This document shows positions 33,754 to 42,449 of a stretch of 42,449 nt of DNA, one piece after another. Origin of the DNA: Melioribacteraceae bacterium (GTDB lineage: Bacteria > Bacteroidota > Ignavibacteria > Ignavibacteriales > Melioribacteraceae). The notes below the pieces were generated by a model. The model was given only the letters and a program-made list of their open reading frames with translations, did not search any database and was not told where the DNA came from. Both the position numbers and the translations under genes were made by a program. The stretch is from contig JAHBUP010000002.1 of NCBI GenBank assembly GCA_019638015.1, positions 1 through 42,449 on the forward strand, written 5' to 3'. Positions within the stretch are counted from its first letter, which is position 1, and the number at the start of each line of letters is the position of its first letter.

Positions 33754-33809
33754 AGTGCTGTTCTTGAATACAAATCTAAGTTTTCTACATAATAAATGTC
33801 AAGTGAAAA

Positions 33810-34415
33810 ATGAGCAAAGTTAATGTTTATGTCGATGGGTTCAACTTATACTTTGGGATGATGGAAAGTGGATTTGATACTTTTCGCTGGCTCAATATTG
33901 TTAACATGGCTTCTAAGTTTCTTAAAGAAGACGAAAAGCTATCTGAGGTAAAGTATTTTACTTCGCGTGTTAGCAACGATCCTCAAAAACAAAAACGTCA
34001 ATCAACTTACATTGAGGCTCTAATTGAAAAGGGTGCGAAAATTATTTATGGTCATTATCAGTTGTTAACGGTAGAATGCTATCAATGCGGGCACATTTGG
34101 CCTTCTCCTAATGAAAAGATGACGGATGTAAATATTGCAACACATCTTTTAGTTGATGCTTTTAGCAATAACTATGATAAAGCAATTCTTATCTCGGGTG
34201 ATAGTGATTTAATTGGTCCTATTAGGGCGGTGCATAATAATTTCGCAAACAAATCCGTTGTAGTTGCTTTCCCGCCGAGAAGACACAATATGAGCATAGC
34301 TAGTGTCGCTAAAGGTTCTTTTACAATCGGTCGAAAAACACTAAAAGACAATCAGTTGGAAGATCATATAACAAAAAAAGATGGTTATGTTTTAGTTAAA
34401 CCATCAACTTGGTAA
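33810..34415 (+). CDS. NYN/PIN-like (LabA/DUF88) putative RNase
   Basis: This 201-residue protein has the NYN fold. Asp9 lies in VYVDGFNLYF, Asp106 in MTDVNIATHLL, and SGDSD is at 129-133. These acidic residues form the metal site of PIN-like ribonucleases. CYQC (90-93) may belong to a small zinc-binding insertion. NYN proteins are found in several type I restriction loci between hsdS and hsdR, where they may degrade RNA on infection. It ends two bases before the hsdR ATG, so the two are probably co-translated. Confidence 0.8.
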   Translation: MSKVNVYVDGFNLYFGMMESGFDTFRWLNIVNMASKFLKEDEKLSEVKYFTSRVSNDPQKQKRQSTYIEALIEKGAKIIYGHYQLLTVECYQCGHIWPSPNEKMTDVNIATHLLVDAFSNNYDKAILISGDSDLIGPIRAVHNNFANKSVVVAFPPRRHNMSIASVAKGSFTIGRKTLKDNQLEDHITKKDGYVLVKPSTW

Positions 34416-34417
34416 AA

Positions 34418-37400
34418 ATGAAACCCATAACTGAAGATCATATAGAATCCTTTGCAATCGAACTACTTAAATCTCTTGGTTGGGATTACATACATGGATA
34501 TGCAATAGCTCCTGGTGCAGAGGAACAAGAACGTTCCTCATTTGAGCAAATTATTCTTACCTCTCGATTGCAAAAAGCTATTACAATTATCAATAAAAAC
34601 ATTCCCCACTCAGCATTAGAACAAGCAATTTCAAAAATCCAAAGAATCTTTTCACCAGCGCTAATTCACAATAATGAAGAGTTTCATTCACAATTAATAG
34701 AAAAAGTCAAAATACCCTATCATCAAGATGGTTACGAAAGAAGCCACGAAGTTGCTCTAATTGATTTTGAACATCCGGAGAACAATCAATTTTTAGTCGT
34801 TAACCAATTTACAGTAGTTGAGAAGAATCAGAATAAACGCCCCGATATAATATTATTTGTTAATGGAATACCGTTAGTCGTATTAGAACTAAAGAATGCT
34901 GCTGATGAGGAGGCCGATCTCTTTCATGCTTATCAACAGATTCAAACATATAAAGAAATTATACCCTCCCTTTTTACGTATAATGCTTTTTGTGTTATTT
35001 CTGATGGGTTAGAAAGTAAAGCTGGTACAATTACTTCCGGATTCAACCGCTTCATGGCCTGGAAGTCTTCTGATGGAGAAAAAGATGCTTCTAGATTTGC
35101 ACCTCAGCTGGAAGTTCTAATTCATGGTATGCTAAACCCCAAAACCTTCCTCGATATTGTCCGCAACTTTATTCTATTTCAAAAAACAAAAAAAGAAGAT
35201 TCAAAAACCGGAATTACACAAGTTCATACAGAAAAAATAATTTCTGCCTATCATCAGTATTATGCAGTTAAAAAAGCTGTAACCTCATCTATCCAGGCCT
35301 CTGTAATAACACAAACCGGGAAGGGTGGTGTAGTTTGGCATACACAAGGTTCCGGGAAAAGTTTAAGTATGGTTTTCTATTCAGGTCTACTAATAACACA
35401 ACCGGAACTTGAGAACCCTACTATAGTTGTACTTACTGATCGAAACGATTTGGATGATCAGCTTTTCGGTACTTTTGCTGCATCTACACAACTTTTAAGA
35501 CAAGAACCAGTACAAGCAGACAGCCGCCAGAATCTTAAAGAACTTCTTAAAGTTGCCAGTGGTGGAATTGTTTTCACTACAATTCACAAATTTCTTCCAG
35601 AAGATGGAAAAGCAGAATACGAGCTTCTTTCGGATAGAAGAAATATTATTGTAATTGCAGATGAAGCTCACCGCACTCAATATGGTTTTGAAGCATCACT
35701 AAAAGACCTTCGTGATAAAGAAACAAAAGAAATAATTGGTAAACGTTTAGCTTATGGTTTAGCAAAGTATCTAAGGGATGCTTTACCTAATGCTACCTAC
35801 ATTGGTTTTACAGGTACGCCGATAGAAAGTAATGACGTAAACACACCACAAGTGTTTGGCAACTATGTAGATATTTATGACATAGCTAAATCTGTTGAAG
35901 ATGGTGCTACCGTAAAGATATATTACGAAAGCAGACTTGCAAAAGTAAACCTTGATGAGGAAGGTAAACGCTTAATTGAAGAGTTTGATAATGAATTAGA
36001 ACAGGAAGAAGTTACAGAGACGCAAGTTGCAAAAGCTAAATGGGCTCGGCTCGAAGCAATAGTTGGTAATAAACCCCGTATTAAGAACCTCGCTAAAGAT
36101 ATGGTGAACCATTTTGAACAGCGCACGAGTGTTTTTGATGGTAAAGCTATGATTGTTGCAATGAGCCGAAGAATTGCTGTTGATCTATATAATGAAATAA
36201 TTGCTATTAGACCGGAATGGCACGATTCCGATTTAGCCAAAGGAGTTATCAAAGTTGTGATGACCTCCTCAAGTTCAGATGGTCCGGAATTAGCAAGGCA
36301 CCACACAACAAAAGAACAACGAAGAAACCTAGCCGACAGAATAAAAGATCCTAATGACCCGCTAAAAATTGCTATTGTACGTGATATGTGGCTAACTGGT
36401 TTTGATGTTCCTTGTTTACACACACTTTATGTTGATAAACCTATGCGTGGACATACTCTTATGCAAGCAATTGCAAGGGTTAACCGCGTATTCAAAGATA
36501 AAAAGGGTGGTTTGATTGTAGACTATCTTGGAATTGCCAGCGATTTGAAAAAGGCACTCTCTTTTTATTCAGATTCTGGCGGTAAAGGTGATCCGACAGA
36601 AACAATTGCTAAGGCTGTTGAGCTTATGCAAGAGAAGCTGGAAGTAGTTCAACAAATGTTTAATGAGGAAAGTAGAACACATAAAGCGATACTTGTAGAA
36701 GAACCCGCTGCATACTATATGGGGACATATAAATTTAATTACCCAAGATTTTTTATAGCAGACGCAAAAGAAAAGTTATCGATAATTCTGCAAGCTGAGG
36801 AACATATTCTTGGATTGCAAGATGGTAAATCAAGATACATAAGGGAAGTGACGTATTTGAGCCAAACATTTGCACTCGCTATGCCGCATCTAGAAGCAGT
36901 CAAAATAAAAGAAGAAGTTGCCTTCTTCCAGGCTGTTAAAGCTCGTTTGGCAAAATTCGATTCACAAAGGGGAGGTAAAAGTAGGGTAGAAATTGACACT
37001 GCAATTAAGCAGATAATAGATCAGGCAATAAGCTCAGATAAAGTTATTGACATATTTGAGGCTGCAGGTTTAGATAAACCGGAAATTTCAAGCCTCGAAA
37101 TCCTTTCCGATGAATTTCTGTTAGAAGTCCAAGGAATGAAGCACAAAAATCTTGCGATTGAGCTACTTAAAAAACTGCTCAATGATGAATTGAAATTGCG
37201 ATCAAGGACAAGCTTTGTAGTGAGTAAGAAATTTCTCGAAATGCTGGAACTCACCATTAAGAAATATCTTAACAATATTCTTTCGACAGCCGAAATAATA
37301 GAAGAACTAATCAGCATTGCTAAACAAATAAGAGAATCTGATAAGGAATCAGAAAAGCTTGGCTTAACAAAGGATGAAGTTGCATTTTATGAAGCCCTTG

Positions 37401-37648
37401 AAGTGAATGATAGTGCTGTAAAAGTATTAGGGGATGATACATTAAAAATTATTGCTAGAGAGATTGCTGATAAGATACGCAAGAACACCACAATTGATTG
37501 GACAATCAGAGAAAGTTCACGCGCTAAAATAATGGTACTGGTAAAGCGAACTTTATCTAAATACGGTTACCCGCCAGATAAACAACAAAAAGCTATTGAT
37601 ACTGTATTAAAACAAGCAGAACTATTTGCGGATTATATTGTGGAATGA
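34418..37648 (+). CDS. hsdR: Type I restriction endonuclease subunit HsdR
   Basis: The protein has 1076 residues from ATG 34418 (the reading frame opens nine bases earlier inside the NYN gene). The nuclease domain has Asp143 and Glu157-Leu-Lys159 (RPDIILFVNG, VVLELKN). The SF2 translocase has Walker A TQGSGKS at 309-315, DEAH at 415-418 and GFTGTPIE, followed by motif VI MQAIARVNRVF. The C-terminal helical domain (about 850-1070) contacts HsdM. All key residues are present, so the subunit looks active. It translocates and cuts unmethylated DNA with HsdM2S. Three copies of its 5' end exist in the locus; this is the complete one. Confidence 0.93.
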   Translation: MKPITEDHIESFAIELLKSLGWDYIHGYAIAPGAEEQERSSFEQIILTSRLQKAITIINKNIPHSALEQAISKIQRIFSPALIHNNEEFHSQLIEKVKIPYHQDGYERSHEVALIDFEHPENNQFLVVNQFTVVEKNQNKRPDIILFVNGIPLVVLELKNAADEEADLFHAYQQIQTYKEIIPSLFTYNAFCVISDGLESKAGTITSGFNRFMAWKSSDGEKDASRFAPQLEVLIHGMLNPKTFLDIVRNFILFQKTKKEDSKTGITQVHTEKIISAYHQYYAVKKAVTSSIQASVITQTGKGGVVWHTQGSGKSLSMVFYSGLLITQPELENPTIVVLTDRNDLDDQLFGTFAASTQLLRQEPVQADSRQNLKELLKVASGGIVFTTIHKFLPEDGKAEYELLSDRRNIIVIADEAHRTQYGFEASLKDLRDKETKEIIGKRLAYGLAKYLRDALPNATYIGFTGTPIESNDVNTPQVFGNYVDIYDIAKSVEDGATVKIYYESRLAKVNLDEEGKRLIEEFDNELEQEEVTETQVAKAKWARLEAIVGNKPRIKNLAKDMVNHFEQRTSVFDGKAMIVAMSRRIAVDLYNEIIAIRPEWHDSDLAKGVIKVVMTSSSSDGPELARHHTTKEQRRNLADRIKDPNDPLKIAIVRDMWLTGFDVPCLHTLYVDKPMRGHTLMQAIARVNRVFKDKKGGLIVDYLGIASDLKKALSFYSDSGGKGDPTETIAKAVELMQEKLEVVQQMFNEESRTHKAILVEEPAAYYMGTYKFNYPRFFIADAKEKLSIILQAEEHILGLQDGKSRYIREVTYLSQTFALAMPHLEAVKIKEEVAFFQAVKARLAKFDSQRGGKSRVEIDTAIKQIIDQAISSDKVIDIFEAAGLDKPEISSLEILSDEFLLEVQGMKHKNLAIELLKKLLNDELKLRSRTSFVVSKKFLEMLELTIKKYLNNILSTAEIIEELISIAKQIRESDKESEKLGLTKDEVAFYEALEVNDSAVKVLGDDTLKIIAREIADKIRKNTTIDWTIRESSRAKIMVLVKRTLSKYGYPPDKQQKAIDTVLKQAELFADYIVE

Positions 37649-37791
37649 AAAAAAATGAGTTCAAAGTTGCCAGTAAAAATACAAAAAATGAAAAAACTTA
37701 TGACTAAATACTTAATTATTTGAATAAATGAACACTAATTGTGCGTAAATTTTTAAAAGTAGTAACCTCTTAATCTAAAAAGGTGGGTTTT

Positions 37792-39957
37792 ATGAAATTA
37801 GTCGTTTTCTTAGATCAGATTTTGAATATTGATGAATTATATGTTTTGATGAATAATTCTTATAAAAATTACTGTAATCAAAAAGCAAATATGGAATTTG
37901 TAAGTGAGGGGAAAATAATAAATGATACTTTTAGCATAGGATCAATCTTAATTGATTTAAAGAATCTAATTCTTGACTCAGAAGAGGCGAAACATATATT
38001 TAAGAAAAAAGCTCTTGAACGACTGATTAATTCACGGGATTTTATAGATGAAAATATAAAGAACTTTATCCAGAATGCAATTCTCAAATTGAATCACGGG
38101 GAATCTTTTCCAGAACTTGACACCGAGAGCAAAAAGGAAACAATAAAAAAAGATGAGGTAATTAATAGTCTTGTCCATGGATTCTTTCTATTGACTAAAA
38201 CGATGTTCTTCTTAGATAAGATTTATAAACAGAAACATAATATTGAATCTGTCGAAATAATCTGGTCAAATAAATTTATTGATATCGTGAAAAAGTTCGA
38301 GAAAGGAAAAGAGAAAGTTTACCTTGAAAAATATGGGTGTAAAAAAATATTTGAAAGTGAGGATTTGATAGAGTCATCTTCTAACACTTGGGATAATTAT
38401 TGTTCGTTTTTTGTGATTTCCAATCTTTATTTATTAATGGAGCAATTGACCAATACATATATGCTGGATGAAGATAGAAATATAAAGTTAACTAAAATAT
38501 TTAATCTAATTCAAAATGAATATCTAAAGGGCGGGGAAATATATATTGAAAATATTGAGACTATCCGTCAAACTAAAGTTGATATAAGATCGAGATCAAA
38601 CTTGTTATATAATGAAAATATAAATCGAGAAGAAATATGTTTTATAGTCAATGATCTATCAAAAAATATTGAGGATGAGTTTATTAGAAACGGGAATTGC
38701 GGAATAATTGATATGAACTCATCCATAAAGTATGATAAGGATTATTACCTTATCAAGGATATTATAAACATTGACTCTGAGGAAGGACAAAAATATGAAT
38801 TAGATTTTACCGAAGCTCTTGACCCTAAATTGAGTGAAGTATTAAATGTGTTGTTTGATTCTAATACCACCGAAAACTATGCATATTTGATTTGTGATGA
38901 TAAATTTATTTGTACGAAGATAATTGAGGAACTTAAACAAAAGTTAAAATTTACAGAACATGATCTGAGTGATGGGATAAGAATTGAGTACTTAAATGAT
39001 GATCTTAACATTTTCATTAATTTTAATAAACTTGAGAATAAAAATCAAAGAGAACTATGGAATAAAGTGGTAGATAAAAAAACGCTAGTCAAGAAGACAG
39101 TATTTATCGACACAAAAGTCCCTAAGAACGGATTAATAAATCTCAATTCTTTTAAAGTATGGAATTATGATAGTTCAGTAGTTAAGAAAAGGCTTTCGCT
39201 GATTTTTCATCAGTTAATCCCACCAAGATCTAAAACACCTGTTTCAAATAATACCGTAAAAAGAATACGAGAAAATTATTACCGGGATTTGATACAAGTA
39301 ACAGAAGAGATTAATATAAAAAGTATATCTGATTCACTTAATCATGCTTTATTGCAGGGTAATAAATTTAATTATTCTTCAATTGAGGATTGGTTTATTT
39401 TTCGCAAACATTTGAAACTTATTGATAATCCGAAGAGCAAGACCAGCAATTCCTCCGAAATAGAGAAGATTACCATTGAAATAATTTACGATGTAACTAA
39501 GGATAAATATGCTCAAATCTCTTTAGGTAAAAATTATATAAAAGGTGAAGTAAAGAAATCATTATTTATTATTATGATTGTGTTAAAATATTGGCAATTG
39601 TTTAATAAAGGAATTGATCACACACATTTATTCATAATTGCGAACGAGTATCTTAAAAGAAAAGATAGTGAGCAGAAAATAATTGAGAGAATAAATAACG
39701 AAATTGAGCCAAAGCTGGATTATGCTGCCATTCATTCTGCTATTATGGGAGAGGGAGTAAAGAATATTGATAGTCGGCTAAAAGATTTCGTAAAAGATCA
39801 TTTTAAAATGAGTTCAACCAAAGTAACATTTACTCCTAACTTGAAACAGAATAATAAAAACATTCAATATTTAATCAATGCGGATAAATTTAACATCGAT
39901 GTTAAATTATTAAGTGACAATTATATATCAATACTTCAGAAAAAATACTCGAAGTAA
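37792..39957 (+). CDS. Large protein of unknown function downstream of hsdR
   Basis: The protein has 721 residues from ATG 37792 (SD AAGGTGG upstream; an earlier GTG in frame is less likely). No domain is recognised. It is mostly helical and charged, with no signal peptide and no clear membrane helix. A segment SLFIIMIVLKYWQLF (about 590-605) is hydrophobic but probably buried. Cysteines are few and no P-loop or nuclease motif is seen. It lies 143 bases after hsdR and ends in its own strong terminator, so it forms a separate transcript. Its place between a defence locus and the integration module suggests cargo, possibly defence. Confidence 0.6.
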   Translation: MKLVVFLDQILNIDELYVLMNNSYKNYCNQKANMEFVSEGKIINDTFSIGSILIDLKNLILDSEEAKHIFKKKALERLINSRDFIDENIKNFIQNAILKLNHGESFPELDTESKKETIKKDEVINSLVHGFFLLTKTMFFLDKIYKQKHNIESVEIIWSNKFIDIVKKFEKGKEKVYLEKYGCKKIFESEDLIESSSNTWDNYCSFFVISNLYLLMEQLTNTYMLDEDRNIKLTKIFNLIQNEYLKGGEIYIENIETIRQTKVDIRSRSNLLYNENINREEICFIVNDLSKNIEDEFIRNGNCGIIDMNSSIKYDKDYYLIKDIINIDSEEGQKYELDFTEALDPKLSEVLNVLFDSNTTENYAYLICDDKFICTKIIEELKQKLKFTEHDLSDGIRIEYLNDDLNIFINFNKLENKNQRELWNKVVDKKTLVKKTVFIDTKVPKNGLINLNSFKVWNYDSSVVKKRLSLIFHQLIPPRSKTPVSNNTVKRIRENYYRDLIQVTEEINIKSISDSLNHALLQGNKFNYSSIEDWFIFRKHLKLIDNPKSKTSNSSEIEKITIEIIYDVTKDKYAQISLGKNYIKGEVKKSLFIIMIVLKYWQLFNKGIDHTHLFIIANEYLKRKDSEQKIIERINNEIEPKLDYAAIHSAIMGEGVKNIDSRLKDFVKDHFKMSSTKVTFTPNLKQNNKNIQYLINADKFNIDVKLLSDNYISILQKKYSK

Positions 39958-39977
39958 GTAGTAAAAAACCCTTCAAT

Positions 39978-40015
39978 AAAAATCTTATAAAAACCAATTT
40001 ATAAGATTTTTTCTT
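39978..40015 (+). terminator. Strong intrinsic terminator
   Basis: AAAAATCTTATAAA (39978-39991) pairs perfectly with TTTATAAGATTTTT (39998-40011) around a six-base loop, followed by TCTTT. It ends the unknown 721-residue gene's transcript. Confidence 0.75.
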
Positions 40016-40050
40016 TCCATATCTAAGAATCTCAGAGACTTCATTTCGGT

Positions 40051-40064
40051 GTCTTTTATAAGAC
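40051..40064. promoter_or_regulatory. Short palindrome upstream of the integration operon
   Basis: GTCTT-TTAT-AAGAC is an inverted repeat 38 bases before the first gene of the integration operon. It could be an operator for a repressor or Xis-like protein, but this is weak. Confidence 0.25.
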
Positions 40065-40101
40065 ATTAATTTATTTCTTAAACAAACTTAGGAGGTCTCA
40101 A

Positions 40102-40887
40102 ATGAGATCGCGCAAAAAACAAACTAGTACTGAAACTAATTCAAAACCTTACTCGAACCCAAATGGTTCCAAGGAATTTAATTCTGAAGAAATGGGGACA
40201 AAAAAAACACAAGTAGTAGTACAAGTGCCAGGAGTTACCCTTGGAAAGTCTCAAACTCTTCATCAAAAAATCAATGATAAATATCTTCGATTAGACGAGA
40301 TTAATAAACGTATGAATGATATTAAATCTCAATTAGCTCCAAAAAATTCTAAAATGCGAACCGCAAGAAATAATCAGCTTAAACTTAAAACCTTTCAAAA
40401 GATGGCCTTAAAAGCAGAATTAGAAGATCTAAAAACGGAGAAATTCGAACTAACGGATCAATTAAGCAAAAATAATAAGTCATTTAAGTCAAGATTAAGA
40501 GGTGCGGTCCATAGTAAACGTAAGGAAAGAATAAGAATGAAAGCTGAAAGCATGGAATACATTCGAAAAAATCCACACGTTTTGCAGCGTAAGCTCAATT
40601 CAATATTGAATAAGTATGTAGTAGATTCAAAACAACTTCTTGATCTTAGTGCAAAGTTAGAAGCAGGTGATGCAGAAGAGTTAAAGCCCTTAATGGATTT
40701 TATTCAAAAAAGTGATGAAGCTGGATTTATAACGACAGCTATAAACAGACATAAACAAATAAGGAAAACTCTAAAAACATTCCTTGTTAACTGTTTAAAT
40801 ATCTATTTGAAAAGCAATAAAAGCAAAAGTTATGATTTTGCTTCAAACGGATTAAAACTAACCTTTAAATCAATTAATAAATCTTAG
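40102..40887 (+). CDS. Basic coiled-coil hypothetical protein in integration operon
   Basis: This 261-residue, strongly Lys/Arg-rich protein has coiled-coil heptads at about 50-130 (LHQKINDKYLRLDEINKRMNDI, KMALKAELEDLKTEKFEL) and a disordered Ser/Asn-rich N-terminus. A strong SD (TAGGAGG) lies before the ATG. It is followed 11 bases after its stop by the HTH gene and then the integrase, so it probably belongs to one operon. It may bind DNA in recombination or mobilisation, but no family is recognised. Confidence 0.55.
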   Translation: MRSRKKQTSTETNSKPYSNPNGSKEFNSEEMGTKKTQVVVQVPGVTLGKSQTLHQKINDKYLRLDEINKRMNDIKSQLAPKNSKMRTARNNQLKLKTFQKMALKAELEDLKTEKFELTDQLSKNNKSFKSRLRGAVHSKRKERIRMKAESMEYIRKNPHVLQRKLNSILNKYVVDSKQLLDLSAKLEAGDAEELKPLMDFIQKSDEAGFITTAINRHKQIRKTLKTFLVNCLNIYLKSNKSKSYDFASNGLKLTFKSINKS

Positions 40888-40898
40888 GTATAAGAATA

Positions 40899-41246
40899 AT
40901 GTCTCGGAAAGCTGACTTTTCAAAGATGGTTATCGATACCCACGGATGTAGGTCGAATAGAAGGGTAGATAAACCTGAAGCAAAGAACCCAATTCAAAAA
41001 TTGGGTTCCGAGACAAATAGGTATGAAGAAAACTTAAAAATAATAGGGGAATGTTATCCAAATAAAATTCTATTTAGTCAAATGGAAGCCGCTAAACTAT
41101 TGGGAGTTAGTTATCAAATGATAAATAGATATTGCAAATCTGGACTAATTATTTGGATTCCTTACGGAAGTTTGATAAAAATTCATATAAGCGAAATCGC
41201 AAGAATGTTAACTAACGGAGTAAAAAATGGCAATTCACAAACTTAA
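40899..41246 (+). CDS. Excisionase-like HTH DNA-binding protein
   Basis: The protein has 115 residues. The C-terminal half (about 60-110) is a MerR/excisionase-type helix-turn-helix (SQMEAAKLLGVSYQMINRYCKSGLI), as in Xis proteins of Bacteroidota elements and phages. The N-terminal half is polar and probably disordered. The gene overlaps the start of the integrase gene by 20 bases, so the two are co-expressed. It likely steers the recombinase between integration and excision, but a repressor role is possible. Confidence 0.7.
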   Translation: MSRKADFSKMVIDTHGCRSNRRVDKPEAKNPIQKLGSETNRYEENLKIIGECYPNKILFSQMEAAKLLGVSYQMINRYCKSGLIIWIPYGSLIKIHISEIARMLTNGVKNGNSQT

Positions 41247-42333
41247 AAACGGAAAATATCTACTTTATACAGTAGACCAATACGGTAATAAAGTCCGTAT
41301 CCGATTTTATACAAGAAAAGATGCTGAAGCTGTGGAAGTAAAATTCAAGAATGAGAAAATTGAAGCACAAAGAATTAAACATGGAATTAAACCAAAGATA
41401 TATCTAATCGAAAAACAATTAGATGAGTATTTATTATCAAAGAAAATGTTAAGACCAAAAAGTTATAAAAAATATGCTGGCGTTGTAAGTCAGATAAAAA
41501 TATTCTGCCATGTTAATTCTGTACTGTATATTGACCAATTCACAAATGACCTTGGTACTAATTATTATAATTTTTTACTCAATAATGCAAATAGTCAAAT
41601 GAATGAAGAAGAGAAAGATAAAAGGTTAAGTGTTTGCACAATTAATTTTTATGTTCAGACACTAAAATCTTTCTTTAATGAGGAGGTTAATAAGAATCAT
41701 TTAACACGAAGTCCTGTATTACATCTACGACCGGTTAGAAAGAACAAGATCCAACCTGATTTTTTCACTGCAGATGAGTTGAAGAAATTTTTCTCAGTTT
41801 CGATTCCTTATCCATATGATTGCTTTTTTAAAACTTTATTGTACACTGGATTAAGATTTGGTGAAGCTGCAAACTTAACCTGGGATGATATTGATTTGGA
41901 AACAGGTTTTTTAGAAGTAAAAAATAAATCAACACATGCTTTAAAGACAGAAAGTTCGAATAGAATACTACCTATTTGTGAAGAACTTTCAACAGTACTA
42001 TATCAACTGAAAAAAAATGCAATATCAGAATATCTTTTTGTTAACAAACTAAACAAAACTATAAATGAAAGAACAACACTGGAAATTTGCAAAAAAACAG
42101 CAAAGGAATGTGGAATCAAATCGAGGGCATATCCTCATAAATTTAGATCAACGTTTGCAACAATGTTAACAATCAAAAAGGTACCGGTTGAACATATACA
42201 AAGATTGCTAGGTCATTCTTCAGTTGTGACTACGCAGAAACATTATGCTAATGATAAGGAAACGAACTTACATTCTGAGGTTGAGTTATTGAATGATTTG
42301 TTGAAAGAAAGTGATGTCCTAAAAGTGTCCTAA
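41227..42333 (+). CDS. Tyrosine recombinase / integrase of the element
   Basis: The protein has 368 residues. An N-terminal arm-binding-like region (about 1-55) is followed by a SAM-like core-binding domain (about 60-165) and the catalytic domain with the full set Arg210 (TGLRFGE), Lys233, His304 and Arg307 (HKFRSTF), His330 (LLGHSS) and Tyr340 (QKHYA). It has no integron-integrase-specific insert that I can see, and it lies about 28 kb from the cassette array, so it is an element or phage-type integrase rather than IntI. It likely inserts and excises this element. Its stop lies inside an 11-bp tandem repeat. Confidence 0.88.
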   Translation: MAIHKLKNGKYLLYTVDQYGNKVRIRFYTRKDAEAVEVKFKNEKIEAQRIKHGIKPKIYLIEKQLDEYLLSKKMLRPKSYKKYAGVVSQIKIFCHVNSVLYIDQFTNDLGTNYYNFLLNNANSQMNEEEKDKRLSVCTINFYVQTLKSFFNEEVNKNHLTRSPVLHLRPVRKNKIQPDFFTADELKKFFSVSIPYPYDCFFKTLLYTGLRFGEAANLTWDDIDLETGFLEVKNKSTHALKTESSNRILPICEELSTVLYQLKKNAISEYLFVNKLNKTINERTTLEICKKTAKECGIKSRAYPHKFRSTFATMLTIKKVPVEHIQRLLGHSSVVTTQKHYANDKETNLHSEVELLNDLLKESDVLKVS

Positions 42334-42353
42334 AAATGTCCTAAAAGTGTCCT
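42316..42353 (+). repeat. 11-bp tandem repeats over the integrase 3' end
   Basis: GTCCTAAAAGT (42316-42326), GTCCTAAAAAT (42327-42337), GTCCTAAAAGT (42338-42348) and GTCCT (42349-42353) are back-to-back. The integrase stop (TAA, 42331-42333) is inside the second unit. The spacing and position suit arm-type integrase or Xis binding sites of an attachment region. Confidence 0.6.
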
Positions 42354-42409
42354 GATGGTATGTAAAAAGATGGAAAAAGAGGTAATTGGATATAAGCTAA
42401 ACAACGAAA

Positions 42410-42438
42410 AAAGCCCAAAAACGAATGTTTTGGGCTTT
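42410..42438 (+). terminator. Terminator after the integrase
   Basis: AAAGCCCAAAA (42410-42420) and TTTTGGGCTTT (42428-42438) form a perfect 11-bp stem with a seven-base loop, followed by AATTTTAA. It ends the integration operon. Confidence 0.7.
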
Positions 42439-42449
42439 AATTTTAACTG

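Noticed and set aside
35923..36423. Minus-strand frame of 166 codons inside hsdR
   Set aside because: It is antisense to conserved helicase motifs of HsdR; no SD or family features.
41227..42333. Idea that this tyrosine recombinase is the integron integrase for the cassette array
   Set aside because: It is about 28 kb from the array, lies next to an excisionase-like gene, and shows no IntI-specific insertion; it fits an element integrase.

Overview
The window is AT-rich accessory DNA from a bacterium that is probably of the Bacteroidota/Ignavibacteriota/Chlorobiota kind. The pointers are a BT4734-like primase domain fused to a DnaB-like helicase, a FISUMP-domain protein, and many genes without a strong Shine-Dalgarno (SD). 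No rRNA, tRNA or core housekeeping gene was seen, so the taxonomic call is weak. The whole stretch looks like one mobile or island region built from several modules.

Layout. (1) 57-3555: a replication module (primase-helicase, putative initiator, short iteron-like repeats, small hypothetical). (2) 4062-12756: seven integron gene cassettes in the same orientation, each closed by a 187-190 bp attC site, with no integron integrase in the window (a CALIN). The cargo is a Lnu(F)-like nucleotidyltransferase, a membrane protein plus DndC-like PP-loop enzyme pair, a TlpA-like thioredoxin, a membrane protein with a Thr-rich tail, a FISUMP/ankyrin/zinc-ribbon protein, a frameshifted cell-envelope protein and a HEPN-like protein. 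(3) 12968-15584: a secreted TPR protein and two membrane proteins. (4) 16001-19957, minus strand: a phage-like operon encoding a phiEco32-type amidoligase, a zinc-finger protein, a class II glutamine amidotransferase, a Gam-like protein, an OB-fold-like protein, RadC and a small membrane protein. (5) 20134-23397, minus strand: a large RecQ-like helicase, preceded by decayed hsdR and transposase fragments.

(6) 23881-37648: a type I restriction-modification locus, hsdM-hsdS ... hsdR, whose hsdS-hsdR gap holds a TIR-STAND protein, a uracil-DNA-glycosylase-fold protein, a NERD-SF1 helicase and a NYN/PIN-like nuclease. Partial copies of the hsdR 5' end (29309 and 33573) and of the hsdS 3' end (29436) lie between these cargo genes. 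The simplest reading is that different cargo sets were stacked by recombination between related hsd loci. (7) 37792-42333: a large unknown protein, then a basic coiled-coil protein, an excisionase-like HTH protein and a tyrosine recombinase, followed by 11-bp tandem repeats and a terminator.

Taken together, the modules suggest a mobile element carrying replication, integration, an integron-cassette store and a layered anti-phage island. The most novel candidates are the UDG-like/NERD-helicase pair flanked by hsd scars, the two-gene DndC-like cassette, and the amidoligase/amidotransferase operon.
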